The notes under the pieces were generated by a model that saw only the letters and a program-made list of their open reading frames with translations, did no database searches and was not told where the DNA came from. Shown here one piece after another: positions 23,329-35,955 of a stretch of 64,000 bases of DNA. A program made the translations under genes and the position numbers. Source of the stretch: Ustilaginoidea virens. Lineage: Eukaryota > Ascomycota > Sordariomycetes > Hypocreales > Clavicipitaceae. Position 1 is the stretch's first letter, and every line of letters starts with the position of its first letter. The DNA is taken from contig NC_057317.1 in NCBI RefSeq assembly GCF_000687475.1, positions 5,022,501 through 5,086,500 on the forward strand. The letters are read 5' to 3'.

Positions 23329-25227
23329 AACTGCGGCCTGCGGCCTGCTGCCTGCTGCCTGCTGCCTGCTGCCCAGGCTGGGGGCCGGCAGCTGTTCGCA
23401 ACTGCACGGAGTGCGTCACAGGCTAACACGCGGGATCGGCTGGAGCTTAGAGTTTGCGCAAGACGTTGGCAGTTGTCGATGGGGGGGGGGGCATTCAACG
23501 TCAGGCTGCCGATTTGGATTGTTTGAAGATTTGCGACAAAGCTGACTGCGACTTTACGGCCGTCGTCTGGGTCTGCCTTTGTCTGCCTTTGTCTGCCTTT
23601 GTCTGCCTTTGTCGAGAAGCTTCCGAGTTTTGTTTGTCTGCCGGGTGGTGTGGGTGTGCACCGTCCACTGTGGAACGAGCCTCGGCCCCCCCCTCGTGGT
23701 GCCACTGTCCGAAAGGAAGCCAGGCGAGGAGCGAGGAGCGGGGGAGCGTCGGCGGCCAGGCAGAGCAGGTTATGTTCTCTGAGGAGCAGCTGGGGGGAAG
23801 CAGCACGGCCCGGCGGGGACGCAGATGATGCTGTAAGTTTTGGGATGGATGCCCGTCACCGCTCAGCGTGGGAAAGTTTCAAAAGGTGCAAGAGACTGGA
23901 CGCAGGTTTGACGGGTCCGTCCTGCAGCCTGCAGCTGTGGAGGGCTGGTCGGGGGGTTTATCAACCTGCTGGACACGGGGGCTCGACGGCAGACCAGAGA
24001 GGGCGCAACATTTCTGGTCATGTCAGTCAATTCTTCATCCCATGTCCGTCCGGCCTGCCTTCTGGGAGAGGGGGGGGGCGGCATCTAGGTAGTGGTCAAT
24101 GGCATGCGACGACGGTTCCCACTGGCCGACTGAGCGTTGCCCATCCCTGGAGGCGTCCAGGGCTGCTGACCTGGTCGTTTTGCCCAGCCTCCCTGCCTGG
24201 CCCTACCCCAGATGGTGGCAGAGATATGGCAGATGGCAGATGGCAGGGTTTGCTTGCTTGCTGTCTGTGACGTCATGGAGACCCTCCACCGGACCACACT
24301 GCATGACGCCATGCGCATCGAGAGGAATGATACTTGTCTGTTCTACATACACGCATGTCCGGCACCAGAAGCAAACGGGCTTGCCCGGGCAGGCAAGGCA
24401 GTTAGTTGACCGAGGTCAATTTCAAATCCCCCCCCCAAAGAGACCGGCCTTGGAGACGCAGCAGCTGTTTCCCTTGTTCCCAGTCGCCGCCAATCGAATG
24501 GGCCAGAGTGACGGGCACCGACACCCAGGTTTCTGCCAATCACCTCGCACGGCGCCATCAACAACATGAAGTCCTTTCTTGTATTTCAAATTTCCAGCCA
24601 ACACCCAGGGTTACGTAACGGCTGGGCCGGCGCTACAGCTCGGACCCCGACTTCTTGCTCCCCTCCCAAGCCGTGGGTCAACTGGTCCGTTTTCAGAAGA
24701 GTGTGTGCGACGAGGGGCCCACCGCCGAGCCGCTAAAAGCTTCCATTGCTTGACCAAGCCCTGGCCGGAGTCGGCGATGACGTACATACCTCGGCCCTAA
24801 CCCCAAGGGCCCCCCCCCCCCCCCCACAAGGCCCCATCTCAATCTGCTCCATAGCGGACTGCAGCGCTCATCACCGTCTCTCTCTTTCTCTTTTCTTTCT
24901 CCACTCATCAATCTCAATCCCCCAGAGTCCGGACGAGCCAGGGAAAACCGGTTTATCTGGGCCAGGGGGCGCGTCGCCGCTCGGCATCTGCCGCTTCCAT
25001 CCCCTGCAAAGCCCCAGCCGTCCTGGCAACGAGCCTGGGCCACAAGGCCGGGCCGGGTTCTACAGGGCATGGCCGAGCAAACCCCCTTCGCATCGCCCGC
25101 ATCCAAGTTGCCATCCTCCGTCGGCGCCAAGCCATCCGCGAAGAGCGCGCGCAAACGAACCAAGGCGCAAAAAAAAAAAAAAAAAAAGAAATCTCTTTGG
25201 CAAAAAAAGAAAGAAAAAAAAAAAAGC
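23329..25227. other. Divergent intergenic region upstream of EIS1 and the phosphatase gene
   Basis: No gene recognised. Contains (GTCTGCCTTT)4 at 23569-23611, a C16 run (24810-24825), several CTGGCC-rich segments and A-rich tracts just before the phosphatase ATG (25170-25225). Open frames are short or repeat-driven. Confidence 0.45.
23569..23611. repeat. Period-10 array, GTCTGCCTTT units
   Basis: Four near-perfect 10-bp units in tandem. Confidence 0.9.
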
Positions 25228-26549
25228 ATGGCTCAACTCAGCCTGCTCCAGCACGTGGCCAACTTCAGAGACGTCGGCCAAACCGTCAACAAGTACCTCG
25301 GGCAAAGGTAAGGCGCAGCCCCTTGTCTGCAAACCATTGCTCGAGCACAGCTTGCCACACGCCCGGGTAGTGGTAATTGATCGCCAACCACCAAAACTAT
25401 CCTAGGTACCTTCGCCAGGGCCTTCTCTATCGCTCCGCCAGACTAGGTCAGCATCCCGCGTCGACTGCGCTTCCCACCTGCTGGAGCCCTGGTTGACCGA
25501 CCCCATTCTGCGTAGACGATGCTTCCGTACAAGACCAGACTCGCATTAGAGACCAGTTCGGGGTTAAAACCGTCGTCGATCTTCGAACAAAGTGAGCCCG
25601 GCGGATACCTGCTGCCGCCCACCGCCCTCGCTCTCGCAACCTCGCAAAGTCTTTCTAATGCGCCGCGTGCCAGAACCGAGCTCATCAAGCAAGCCGACAA
25701 GTATCAGCCGTGTGCCGCCAGCCATGCTTCATCTTGGTTCTCGCCCAGGCCGGATATCCCTCGCATCGACGGCATAGTCTACGAGGACATCAGAATCACC
25801 GGGCGTCCGTTTGAAATACACCTCCTTCGACAGCTCTCGTGGTGGAATCTCCTGTACGTGGGCCATTTCCCACCCAGTGTGACCTGTCCTTCCTCCTTGG
25901 CCCGCATTTCAAGACGCGGCTCCTTCCGGCTCTGATGCAATGTAATGTAACGGCAGCAAAGTCGTGGCCTTGTTCATCCTTGGCTACCGCGTCGATGCGG
26001 TAAAGGTGATAGCAACACGCGTCATGCTTCCTCGGGGCCTCCTCGGACTTGGCATCGACACCGTTGATCATTCCGGTGCTGAAATCTGCCAGGCGCTTTC
26101 TGTCTTTTCTTGGCCCCAGTCGATGCCGGCATTGGTGCATTGCACGCAGGGCAAAGACCGAACGGGTGGGTTTACGGCCGCGATACTTGCTCCTTGCGTC
26201 TTGTCACCCGGACCCGGACTTTGTGAACCTGCTAACGTGGCAACGTGGCAACGTGCTCCCCCAAGGTCTCATCATTATCCTGATATTGATGATTTTGGAT
26301 ATCCCCACCGATGCCATTGAACACGACTATCTACTTACAGATGCTGCTCTAGAGTCAGATCGGGAGGAGAGGCTCGCCGAGATTCGCCAGCTTGGCTTGA
26401 CGGATGACTGGGCGGTTACCTCACCAGTCATGGTGTCGGGGCTGAAGGGGCACCTGGACCTCCAGTACGGCGGACTGGAGAACTATCTGGATGGCATTGG
26501 GTTTGACGCGGCGCAGAGGACAAACCTGCGCCAGCTCTTGTTGTACTGA
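25228..26549 (+). CDS. Y_phosphatase3-family tyrosine/dual-specificity phosphatase
   Basis: Exons 25228-25307, 25406-25446, 25516-25591, 25674-25853, 25957-26165 and 26266-26549 give 289 residues. N-terminal NFRDVG and YLRQGLLYRSARLDD motifs, then GVKTVVDLRTKTEL, and the catalytic loop HCTQGKDRTG (Cys-X5-Arg present) followed by a hydrophobic helix GLIIILILMILDIP and AIEHDYLLTD. This order is typical of the fungal/bacterial Y_phosphatase3 group (PTP LipA-like and yeast-like homologs); substrates may be phosphotyrosine proteins or phosphoinositides. The start at 25228 places the domain at residue ~10; an in-frame ATG at 25069 would add a lysine-rich stretch through homopolymer A tracts and is less likely. 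The last intron ends CCCAAG|G and is removed directly after the active-site Gly codon's first base. Confidence 0.82.
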
Positions 26550-26626
26550 CGTGCCAATGATTCCATCATGATTAGAGATGGCATACACACACAAAGCATC
26601 TTGTCCCAACATCTTGAGCATCACCA

Positions 26627-27977
26627 TCATGGTATCATGTGGTCTATTTCTTTCTTTCTAAATCGGCCCTGAAGCCAGCATCGATACATCTTGATCTTTT
26701 CCGCTCGGTTTACCAGCAGACGCCGGTCGATGCCGAGGTTCTCGATCTCGAATTGCGGCACGTCTGCCTTTTGTCCGTCCTGGGTAGAAGCCTCGCCAGA
26801 AGCCTCGCCAGCCCAAATGGCAGCCAGTTGATCCTTGTCAAAGAAGTAGACGCGCGTGCCGTCTCCTCTGATGTAGAAATTCTCTTCCAGATAACGCCCC
26901 TTTCGGAAGCGAACCTGAGCAAGGTCCCCTCTCCCATAGTCTCGGAAGCAGACCAAGCCGCCGGGCTTTAGCACTCTATGCACGTTTCGAACAGCCTGTG
27001 CCCACTCGGTTGGTGACAAGGCGGAGAAAATGAACACCATCATGACAACATCTACGGTCCCTTCATCAACACCAGGGGGGAGACAGTCCGCAGCGACATC
27101 CCATACGTCAGCCTGGACGTGGTTTGTGTCGTATGCCTCATGACTGCGCATGACTTCTACAGCAGTCTTGGAGAAGTCGCATGCATGCACCTTCAACTTG
27201 GGGTTCTTGTTGTTGGCAAGAACTGGGAATGCTGTGTTACCAGCGCCAGCACCAATTTCCAACAGGATCTTGGGACCGGCATCCTCTTTTGTCAACTCGG
27301 CGAGGACTGGGAACTCCTGATGAAGCCACTTGCGGTTTTTGAAAAAGTTTGCCGTGTTATTCTTGTAGAACTGATTCCACCATTTGGCGGGATTGCCGTT
27401 AAATCTGTCTGAATGTTGGCGTCAGCAAACAAACGGATACACTAGCGTTGACAGCGCGCATTTCGCAGTCACATTTAAATGGAAAGAATGAAGTGGCATC
27501 AGATGGGAGCGAAAGACTATTGAAGGTGAAAGTTTCATCAGTAGTATCAGATGAACTATGCATTGCTTGGTAATCATCATTACGCCTGGCAAAAGATTTG
27601 CCCGTACAGAAGAAAGAAGAGAAAAAGAAGCCAGAAGCAAAGGAAGACGATGTGCAACACTTACTCTTGTCAAAGTCGGACACAGGGGACTGGCGTTGCA
27701 TCTCATACTGGCGCTCAGCGTGTTCTTTGTATGCTTCGTCAGTCTCGACGTGGTCCCAAGCATTGAACTCGAACACGTCGTCCCCTTCGGCCAGGTATCG
27801 GCTTCCGAACTGGAAGGGATCTGTCCGTTTCTGGTTTTTAGAGGGATCGTGTGATCGATGGGGTGGCAGTCCTGCACTAGCATCACCTTCACCCACAATC
27901 TCCAACGTGGCTAATTTTTGCGCAGCAGCATTTGCTTCGCCAGCATCCTCGCCAGAAAGGCTACACGGACTAGCCAT
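26627..27977 (-). CDS. TRM140: tRNA m3C32 methyltransferase, TRM140/METTL2-METTL6 type
   Basis: SAM-dependent methyltransferase that makes 3-methylcytidine at position 32 of tRNAs. Exons 27977-27665 and 27408-26627, 364 residues. The N-terminal part has FQFGSRYLAEGDDVFEFNAWDHVE, the family's signature, and after the splice NRFNGNPAKWWNQFYKNN and FFKNRKWLHQEFP. The SAM-binding loop is LLEIGAGAGNTAFP (~residue 175), then ACDFSKTAVEV, and FRDYGRGDLAQVRF and KGRYLEENFYIRGDGTRVYFF, all conserved in METTL2/6/8 and yeast Trm140. Unlike yeast Abp140 there is no N-terminal actin-binding extension. Convergent with the phosphatase gene (77 bases between stops) and divergent from EMC2. Confidence 0.92.
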
Positions 27978-28440
27978 GATCCCGGTGCGAGTACAGATGA
28001 AACAAACAAGCTGTACAGGGTGCTGCTCTGAGGCCGGTGGCCACTTTAGCGACTGCGAGCGTGAGGATGTAAGGAGTAAGTGGGAATGGTGAAAGGAAAG
28101 AGGGAAAAAAAATTGTGATTCTCCCTATAAAAAGCTGATTGGAAAATTCCATGGCGGGGTTACTTCCGGGTCGCGCCGCGTGATTGGATGTAGCAAGTCG
28201 GCTTCGGATATTCCCCCCTTCCGCTCACGGTACCCGCATAAGCTCTCGCATGACTTGTTGGTTACGTTTTGGACCAGAGCTTGAAGCTGTTTCCACGAAT
28301 TCGGCTTCATTGCAGCTTCGGCCATTCCGTTTGGCGTATACTCTTCTCTGGTTTATACCAGTCAAAGGCGAAACTCGGATCCAGGAATCCGTCGAATATC
28401 TACGCGGCCCATCTCAACACGATATACTTGGCAACCAACC
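27978..28440. promoter_or_regulatory. Divergent promoter TRM140 / EMC2
   Basis: 463 bases between two start codons. A TATA-like TATAAAAAG lies at 28126-28134 and two reverse CCAAT boxes (ATTGG) near 28138 and 28183. Which gene uses them is not decidable from sequence. Confidence 0.4.
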
Positions 28441-29596
28441 ATGGGACGGTCTCTCCTCCGGCCAGCGGCGAGCCTCTCACCTGCAGAGACCCTGAAGTTG
28501 GCGCGACGAGCTCCCGAAATACTGCGGAAAAATCCAAAGGCCTTGTCTTCATCGCCTCTGTCGTCACTATTTTCCGCCACCGAAACGTTGGATACCTGGA
28601 CGATATACGAGAATTTGATGATATCGTGTCTTCGAACAGGTGACGACGAGGCCGCAAATGAATGCTTGGCGAGAATAACGCTCCGCTTCGGCGATAAGCA
28701 CGAGCGTGTTTTGGCACTCAGGGGATTGCTAAAAGAGGCTACCGCTTGCGGCAACTCAGAGTTGCAGAGCATATTAGAGGAATATGACGCCCTACTCCAG
28801 GAAAATGATGCCAATGTCGTAGGTAGCACTCGGGTTCCACCATCTGACAACGCGAGACTTAACATCAAGGCAGCCGATTCTGAAGAGGAGGGTAGCTCTT
28901 CTCCGATCAATGGGCAGGACTGCGGATGCCATCGCGGCTCTTAACTCGTTTCTCGACGCCTGCCCCACCGACCCGGAAGCATGGGCTGAGCTTGCCGACA
29001 TGTACGCTGCTCAAGGGCTTTACGCCCAAGCAATCTATGCTTTGGAAGAGGTCCTAGTTCTGTCCCCGAATGCCTGGAATGTAAGATTTCATTTTTTTTC
29101 ACTGCTCTCTCGTCGATTGAGGAAAAAAGTCAAGGGAAAATAACTTGCGCGGCAGATTCAAGCTCGGCTGGGCGAAGTCTCGTTAATGGCTGCCTCGTCC
29201 GGTCTAGAAGGAGGATCTCCGAAGCACTACGCCGAAGCTGTCAAGCGCTTTTGCCGAAGCATAGAGCTTTGCGACGACTATCTACGCGGCTACTACGGCC
29301 TCAAACTTGTGCGTTTATACAAGTCACCCCCCCTGCCTGCCTGTCATTATCTCACCCGCGTTTAGGCCACCGACAAGCTCCTGGAAAACCCCCAGAAATT
29401 GATAAGAGACGCGGAGGGCTTTCCACTACCTGATCAAGCTACCGTGGAGAAGTTGAATCAGGTAGCCACGACGAGACTGGCAGAAATCGTGCGCCGAAAC
29501 CAAGCCAATGAAAAGCTGTGGCAAGGATATGACGCCGGGGAGATCGCAGCCGCTCGGGAGCTCCTGGATAGCTCTTCCGCCAACGTCGTGCGGTAA
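28441..29596 (+). CDS. EMC2: ER membrane protein complex subunit 2 (TPR protein)
   Basis: Cytosolic tetratricopeptide subunit of the EMC, which inserts membrane proteins into the ER. Exons 28441-28818, 28874-29080, 29156-29308 and 29366-29596, all phase 0, give 322 residues. The intron at 28819-28873 joins NDANV to PILKRRVALLRSMGRTADAIAALNSFLD, the family's first TPR. TPR-type helices continue: DPEAWAELADMYAAQGLYAQAIYALEEVLVLSPNAW, HYAEAVKRFCRSIELCDDYLRGYYGLKL, ending with KLWQGYDAGEIAAARELL. No signal peptide or membrane segment, as expected. High confidence in family; species-level role is by homology. Confidence 0.92.
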
Positions 29597-30864
29597 GCGG
29601 TGACTCATCGACGCATTGTGGGTTGAAAATCCGGAACGTAGCAAGGCCATCAATCCCCCCACTCCTTCCTTGCCGGCTATTTCTGTGGCGAAGGATACCG
29701 GCATAGTCTGAACGGGTGGTCCGGAATTCCCATACTGGTGCAGTGCGACATGGACGAACCTCGTCCATGTGTGAAGAAGGCGGATTCCCCAAACAATGCT
29801 CATGTTCATCTATATATCCTCCTTTCGGCCCCGATGGGCGGGCCAGGAGCGTTGTCAGGCATCATTCAGTCAGCAGAAAGCAAAATAGTACACGGGTCAG
29901 CAACCAGCCGGAAGGGGGAGGATGCTCGACGCCTCGCCAACCGTTTCAATCCGTGTCTAGACCTCAAACACGTCTGCCACTTTGACCCATCCGGTCAACA
30001 GGAGGGCTCAAATCACTTTGTTACGATTCCATAGTTTCACATTGGGCATGAACCAGAAGGCGGAAATTCGTGATTGGCCAATAACAAGTTGGGCATCCTG
30101 TAGTAATACGTTGCGGCCCCCATGAGGCGAAATCAGGCGATTTGGGGAAAACGAGAATGGGGTAACCCGGAGTGAGGGGAAGATGGCAATTGCTCGAAAC
30201 AAAGGGAATTCGCGTCCGGGCCAAAGCCAACCCCCCGTAGGCCCAGAAGGTGTAAAGACTTCTATTCACGGCAGGGCTGGTCGTCCGACGCGATAATCTG
30301 CAAGTGTAGCACCGCATGCAGTGTGCAGTAGGTATAACCAAGCTAGGCAGATAGATGGTGGCATGTAGGAGGGTGTGGCCGATTCACATCCACCTGCATT
30401 GCATAAACGTAGTCGTCTCCCATCGGCAAAGCCTGCTCTAGCCGAAACAAAAAAAATGCAATGTTCGACCAGACTTTGATTTGGCCCCTCGGTTCGCAGT
30501 GCCGTGGCGTGAATTTCCTCCTCCTCCGTCGATGAAGAAAATAACGCGAGGGCCGAGGCAAGAAGGCGTCTCAGTTTCTCCACACCTGGGCATCAATATT
30601 GAATGCCAGACACGGAAACAGGCAGGAGGGGGGGGGTTGACACTTTTGCTTTGTTTTCCGCCTCCTTTGCCTTCCGTCCTTTTCTTCTTTTCCTGGGGGG
30701 GGGGGTTTTTTTCTCCTTTCTCTTTCCTGGGGGTCTCTACATCCGTATTCTCGCCTTGTTTCCTCTTATGGCTGCTGCCTTGGCTTCGTATGCACGTAAG
30801 CAGAATTCCTGATTCACTCTGGCAAAACGCGTCGAATCGGCGTCGACTGGTGTCAGTCAGCCCT

Positions 30865-30896
<32 letters not shown>

Positions 30897-33800
30897 TTTT
30901 TTTTGCTTGCGCCATCCTTGCTTGTCGGGTTTCAACTCGTGCGTGTCAGGCGCTGGCGGTCAGGAGTTAGGACTCGGTAGGTACATACCTGGTCCCTGTT
31001 GGTTGGTTGGACTGGGACGCAACCGCCTTTGGCAAGCTTTTACTCCGTACAAGGCTGCAGAGAATCAAATCAAATGGCACAAGACTGGAGCTAGCTAATG
31101 TCAATTGACTGTCTTTGTCAGCACTAAAACAGCTGTGCTTTGGCGGATGCTGGGTTGCCGATGTGGCTTGTGCAGGTGCCAAGTTGCCGCAGTTTCAGTT
31201 GATTGGCTGCCACCAGACCCCGGCCATTTCGACACCACCTTCCATGTACGGCGTAGGCGTAGGTAGTCGACAGGCAACCGGCAGCCCCAGCTCTGCAAGA
31301 CTCGCTCACCAGGAGGCTTCTCCGGCAGCAGGGCGAAATGCTACCTTGTCAACAGGGCAGCGGCATTAGCAAGACATACGTGCCTAATCAGCCCCGTGGC
31401 AACCGCTCAACGGAGGTTTAAAGCATTGATCATGTTATTCCGAACCGCCCCCCCCTCTCCCCCCCTTTTTTTTTTTTTGTTGCAGAAAGTCCCGTCAGGG
31501 TGTTGTTTATATTCTAACTCGCCAATATGAGTCTGGGGTAAAAGCCATCGCCGCAGACCCCTACCTCCTCGGCAGTTGACTACCTACCTACCTACCTCCT
31601 AAGTTGGGCCTGTAATTTTTTTTGCCGACAACATGTAGCTGCAGATCAAACAACTGTTTGACGCGTCAGCTTTGTGTTGCGCGTGAAGGAACTTGGGAGA
31701 AGGCGAGACTCGTATCATCAACCGTGCTCACAGCTGTCTGCGGCCTGAACCTGGCATACTCCGTACCCTTGAGGTGTTGTCTTTGCCCCTGTACAGGTGT
31801 TTCGGTGCTTCGGTTTTCCAAGGGTACAAAAGGTGCTGCTGTACGGAGTAATTGGATGCGATGATGCAGACGAGGTTGCACAGATCGACAAGGCCCCAGA
31901 AACTGGAAAGACAAAGCAGCTGATCAATCCACGGTGGGCTTGGGCCGGATCGTTGAATGTAAGGGTGACGAGATGGGAACGAGCCAGCATCGAAGCTGGA
32001 ATACTAATCTGTCGACTCTGTTTGGACGTTGCATTCTACTGGCTAAGCATTTCTGGGACCAAAGTCGAGCGCCGACCCTGCAGATCACAGGGTACCAGAT
32101 GTCAGCTTCCATGGGGTTCTACGAGGTTCTACACTCTGCTCTGGCAGGATTTTAGAAAGAACTTGATACCTTGAACCGCCGGGTCATCGCTGGTGGAATG
32201 TAAAAGCCAGTAGACAAAAGTCGCTGTTGAACGTGGCATCCCTTGGGTACCATGGGTACCTACCTACCTGGTGGTAGAAGATGTTTCCGTCAACAAGCCA
32301 CGATGGAATGATAGGCCCCCATCGGCGGGGGATGCTACGCAGTTATGCACTAAACAAAGGGTCGAGTGGATAAAAACGAATCCGCACACGAGCTTATTGC
32401 CACGTGGATCACGGAAGGGGATAACTCGGTTGAAGAAAGATGACTCGCTCCGGCGGCAAGGACGAGGTCCTACTCGGTACATAGGATACGATAGGTCAAG
32501 TGGTGCCAAGTTATTAAGGGGCCGCTGCGTCTGCCTCTGGTCAGCAAAGCATGATGGGAGAGGGGGGGGGGGGAGGCAAAGGGAGAAAGGAGCTGGGCGT
32601 CTTTTGTCTCAGCAAAAGTACCATTACCATTCGCGTTTCCTGTATCGCGCCCAAGAATCGGATTTGCTTGCCAGTCCATCTCCCCTTGCAAAGAAAGAAA
32701 GAGGAAGGAAAGATAAGGTGGGAAGAAGAACAGGGGGGAGGGGGAAGCCCCAAACCTCACCGAGGCCACCATCAGGCCAGGATCATCGTCTACTAGTCCT
32801 GGGCTTCCTCTGCTCGTGGGCTTCACGACAGAGCTGCCACTGTTGCACACGGAGCCACATTTGTTCTTGCCTGCCGCACCGTTTCATCCCGAGGGCTTGC
32901 CGCATTTCTAGATCTGCACCGGAGCTGGGATCTTGGTTCTTGACTCTCAACGCTCAAGCCATGGTGCTGCGTTCCCGCAAGGGAACCGATCATGGACGAG
33001 CCAAGGAACCAACGCTTGCCAGGTGCCTAGGTACCTAAGGTACCTAAGTTGACCTAACCTTATCAGCGCTTATTGTGGACACCAAGATTCCGGCAAGGAG
33101 ACATATAGGTAGGTCTGGCGTTATTGCACGGCACATACTGTACGTGTACGGCATTGCATACCTTAGGTACATAGGTAGCGTGCGCAGAGCCGCAGACTAT
33201 CATGTCTACACCCGTCAATATTGACAGCACGAGGAGCCGCGGGAAGGGGGTGAGGCCCGATTCTGACATAAGAATTGTGGCCCCGTTTCCTTTTATTTCG
33301 CTCCCATCTTCTTTCCTCTTCTTTGTTTCCTCCCTCTTCCACAGCCACTGCAGCGAGCGGAACCCGCGGTTGAGAGCGGGCACTTGTCGACGGCAAGACC
33401 CGGCCCGTCAGCTCGAGGGCTCAAGCCTCTGAGCACACCTGGAGCCACCTGGCACGGCACTGAGCACCTGGAGCCACCGAGCTCAGAGCAGCTGGTGCTG
33501 GCACCGCCAAGCGAGAGGGTACCAGACGAGTAAAAGGTGGGGCGTTGATGCCTGCGTTTGTGCCCGCTTCCTGTCATTGACTGCCCAACCAGGTACGAGC
33601 GGTACAAGACTGGAGGCAGCAGGTACAAGAGATAGGCAAGGAGGTAGGCAGAGAAAAGGTGCACTGGACCTCATTTTTCGTTGACCAGACAGACCTCTTC
33701 TCTTCTCTTCACTTCTCTTTCCTACCCCGTGCTGGACTCGTTTCTCAATTCTGCGCTTCTCGTCAAAAGCTGGCAGGTTGTGGCTCGAGCAATCTCGGAC

Positions 33801-35955
33801 GCCACGAGGCCCGCCCCCGGAACTTGTTCTCTTTTCGGTTCCTGCTTGCACCTATCCTCCTCGTTCCATTCGGCTTCGAAACCGGAATCCTCCTTGCTGT
33901 GCCAACAAATCGTTTGCCACACCTACACACCAAGAAACAAAAAAAAAAAAATCCAAAAAAAAAGGGAACTGTCCCCCATCGAGAAAGATTGCCTCTTTTC
34001 CCCCCGTTTCTCTACTCCAGGCAGTAATTTTGCCACAACTGGCCTCCCTTTGCAGATTGGCAGGCGCAACCTCTTCTGGAGTCTACTCTGGAGCCTGTAC
34101 TCCGTAGACCGAGGGCAATAATTGTCACATCAACACCAGCCAGCCACTACTACTACTACCATGTAAGTCGTCCTTGAAACACCAGAAAAAAGGAAGAAAG
34201 CAAGGAAAAGAACCCCTTTACTCGAGCTTGACGGAAAAAGGCAGAAATACTGTGATTGCTAAACTACGTCAGTTGCGACGATATTTGGCTGGCGATAGCA
34301 AGGTCCGCAATCGGAGCGGAAGAGTCTGGTATAACCTGTTTTTACAAGTGAGTTCACTGGTCCCTCCTGTCCAGTACCTACGTCATGTCCCTTGGGCTGG
34401 ATGAACATGCGGCATCTTGTTGCTGTTTATCAAGCCGTGCCGTTGCCTAGCACCCGCTTGCCCCGCTGAGCAATACTACCCTTATGTTTATTCTACTCCG
34501 TACCTACCGAGTATATGCAAAGTACTCCGTACTGCTGGGCTGGGGCGACCACAACCCCGCCCTTCTGCTCTTCTTTTGCCAGCTTGGCCATCAAAACCAG
34601 GCTTGCGTTTGTTGGCTGGAACTGGTCATTTGAGTGCGCATCGGCGACTTGCACCGCATCTAGATGCTTCCAATCTTGTGGTTTCAATTGCCGCTAGCTT
34701 CCTGCGCCCTTGACAAGCTATTCCTCGAAGGACGTGTTGCTAATGCAATCGTTTCCACTTTCTCAGATTCCACCAGCACCAGCCGAGGCTCCTCCAGTTG
34801 GCTTCATTCGACAACCAATCAACTCGAGCTACCAGGTACTCAACCAATACGGCATAGGTACCTACCGGCCACGGCCAATTCCTCCTGACAAAGCAGAAGC
34901 CAGCGACGCACATTTTTGTCCACCTCGCTCGCCCCGCCGTCCACCGTCATCTGCCTTGCTCTCCACCCACCCACTCCCACTCCCCGATTTACTACCACGC
35001 CTTTGTTCCCACTTTCTTTTTTGCTTGCTTGGCTTGGAGTCTAGACAACTCGCTTGTCAAACTTCGTCTCTCACGGCCCGTACCGACAGCAGGCCAGCAG
35101 CTAGCCAGCAAAAACACCAACGCACTTTCTTGGACCCAGGCCTTTGCAAGTCTAAACTCCCTTGTAGCGCGCTGAGGCGCTACCGTTTTCACCCACTCAA
35201 CTGCTCACCGCCGATCTGAACCTGACGCCTGTGAGCTCCCTCACCCTCTCGGCCCTCCCCTTTTTTTTTCTTTTCTCTTTCTGTGGTCTTTTTGCTAGAG
35301 CGCATTTGCTTCGTCTTCCTCTGGCTAGTCGACTGGCCCGTTTTCCACCTCCACCCAGAGATCCTGTGACCCCCAAGGCTCCACTTTGGCCAATTTCTTT
35401 AGACTGTTTTGTAACCAAGCAACTATCCAGATACCTACAGCCAAACTGTCAAGCTCAAAACCTGGGCAGCACCAAGAATTTCGGCCGTCACTCATCTTCG
35501 ACCCCGCACACCAAGTGTCAGGCCACCCAGCCTCTTCTTTCAAAGCCCCTTATCATTGGAGGGAACTGCTAGCGTCTACTCGATCGAGAGCGGCTCTTTC
35601 TATCTAACCTCGCTTTGGACAATATTGTCCGCTTGCCCTGCCCAACAACCCTTGGCCTTCCTTCAGGATCCTTGGTCAATCTCACACTAGTGGCATCACC
35701 GCCTCTTCCCCCTCCGAGCATTGCAACCTGTTGTCACCAGAGTGCTTTCGTCCTCAGGCCGAAGTCAGCATCAACACTTGGCGCTACAACGGCCGCCACC
35801 CAACCCACTCCCACGGTAGCCCATCACTGCACGGTTGCTCGTCCCCTCTTTCGCCTCATACAGACCACGCTGTCGAACCAGCGCCTTTACTCCGACCATC
35901 ACTTGCGGATTGTCGAGAGTAGAGGGCAACTGCGCTTCATCCTAACTTGTCTGCT
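29597..35955. other. 6.4-kb gene-free stretch
   Basis: The largest gap in the window. I see no conserved domain in any frame. It holds poly-T (30879-30904) and poly-G tracts, seven copies of TACTCCGTA/TACGGAGTA (for example 31041, 31757, 31842, 34098, 34494, 34523), GGTACC/CCTA-rich patches (31583, 32240-32270, 33030-33060, 33160-33180) and from ~33.6 kb C/T-rich DNA that resembles a long fungal 5' leader. A good donor-like ACCAT|GTAAGT sits at 34163. Most likely promoter and leader of the 35956 gene, plus decayed sequence. Confidence 0.4.

Noticed and set aside
25069..25227. Upstream in-frame ATG for the phosphatase
   Set aside because: Would add a Lys-rich extension through homopolymer A tracts; the domain begins right after the ATG at 25228.
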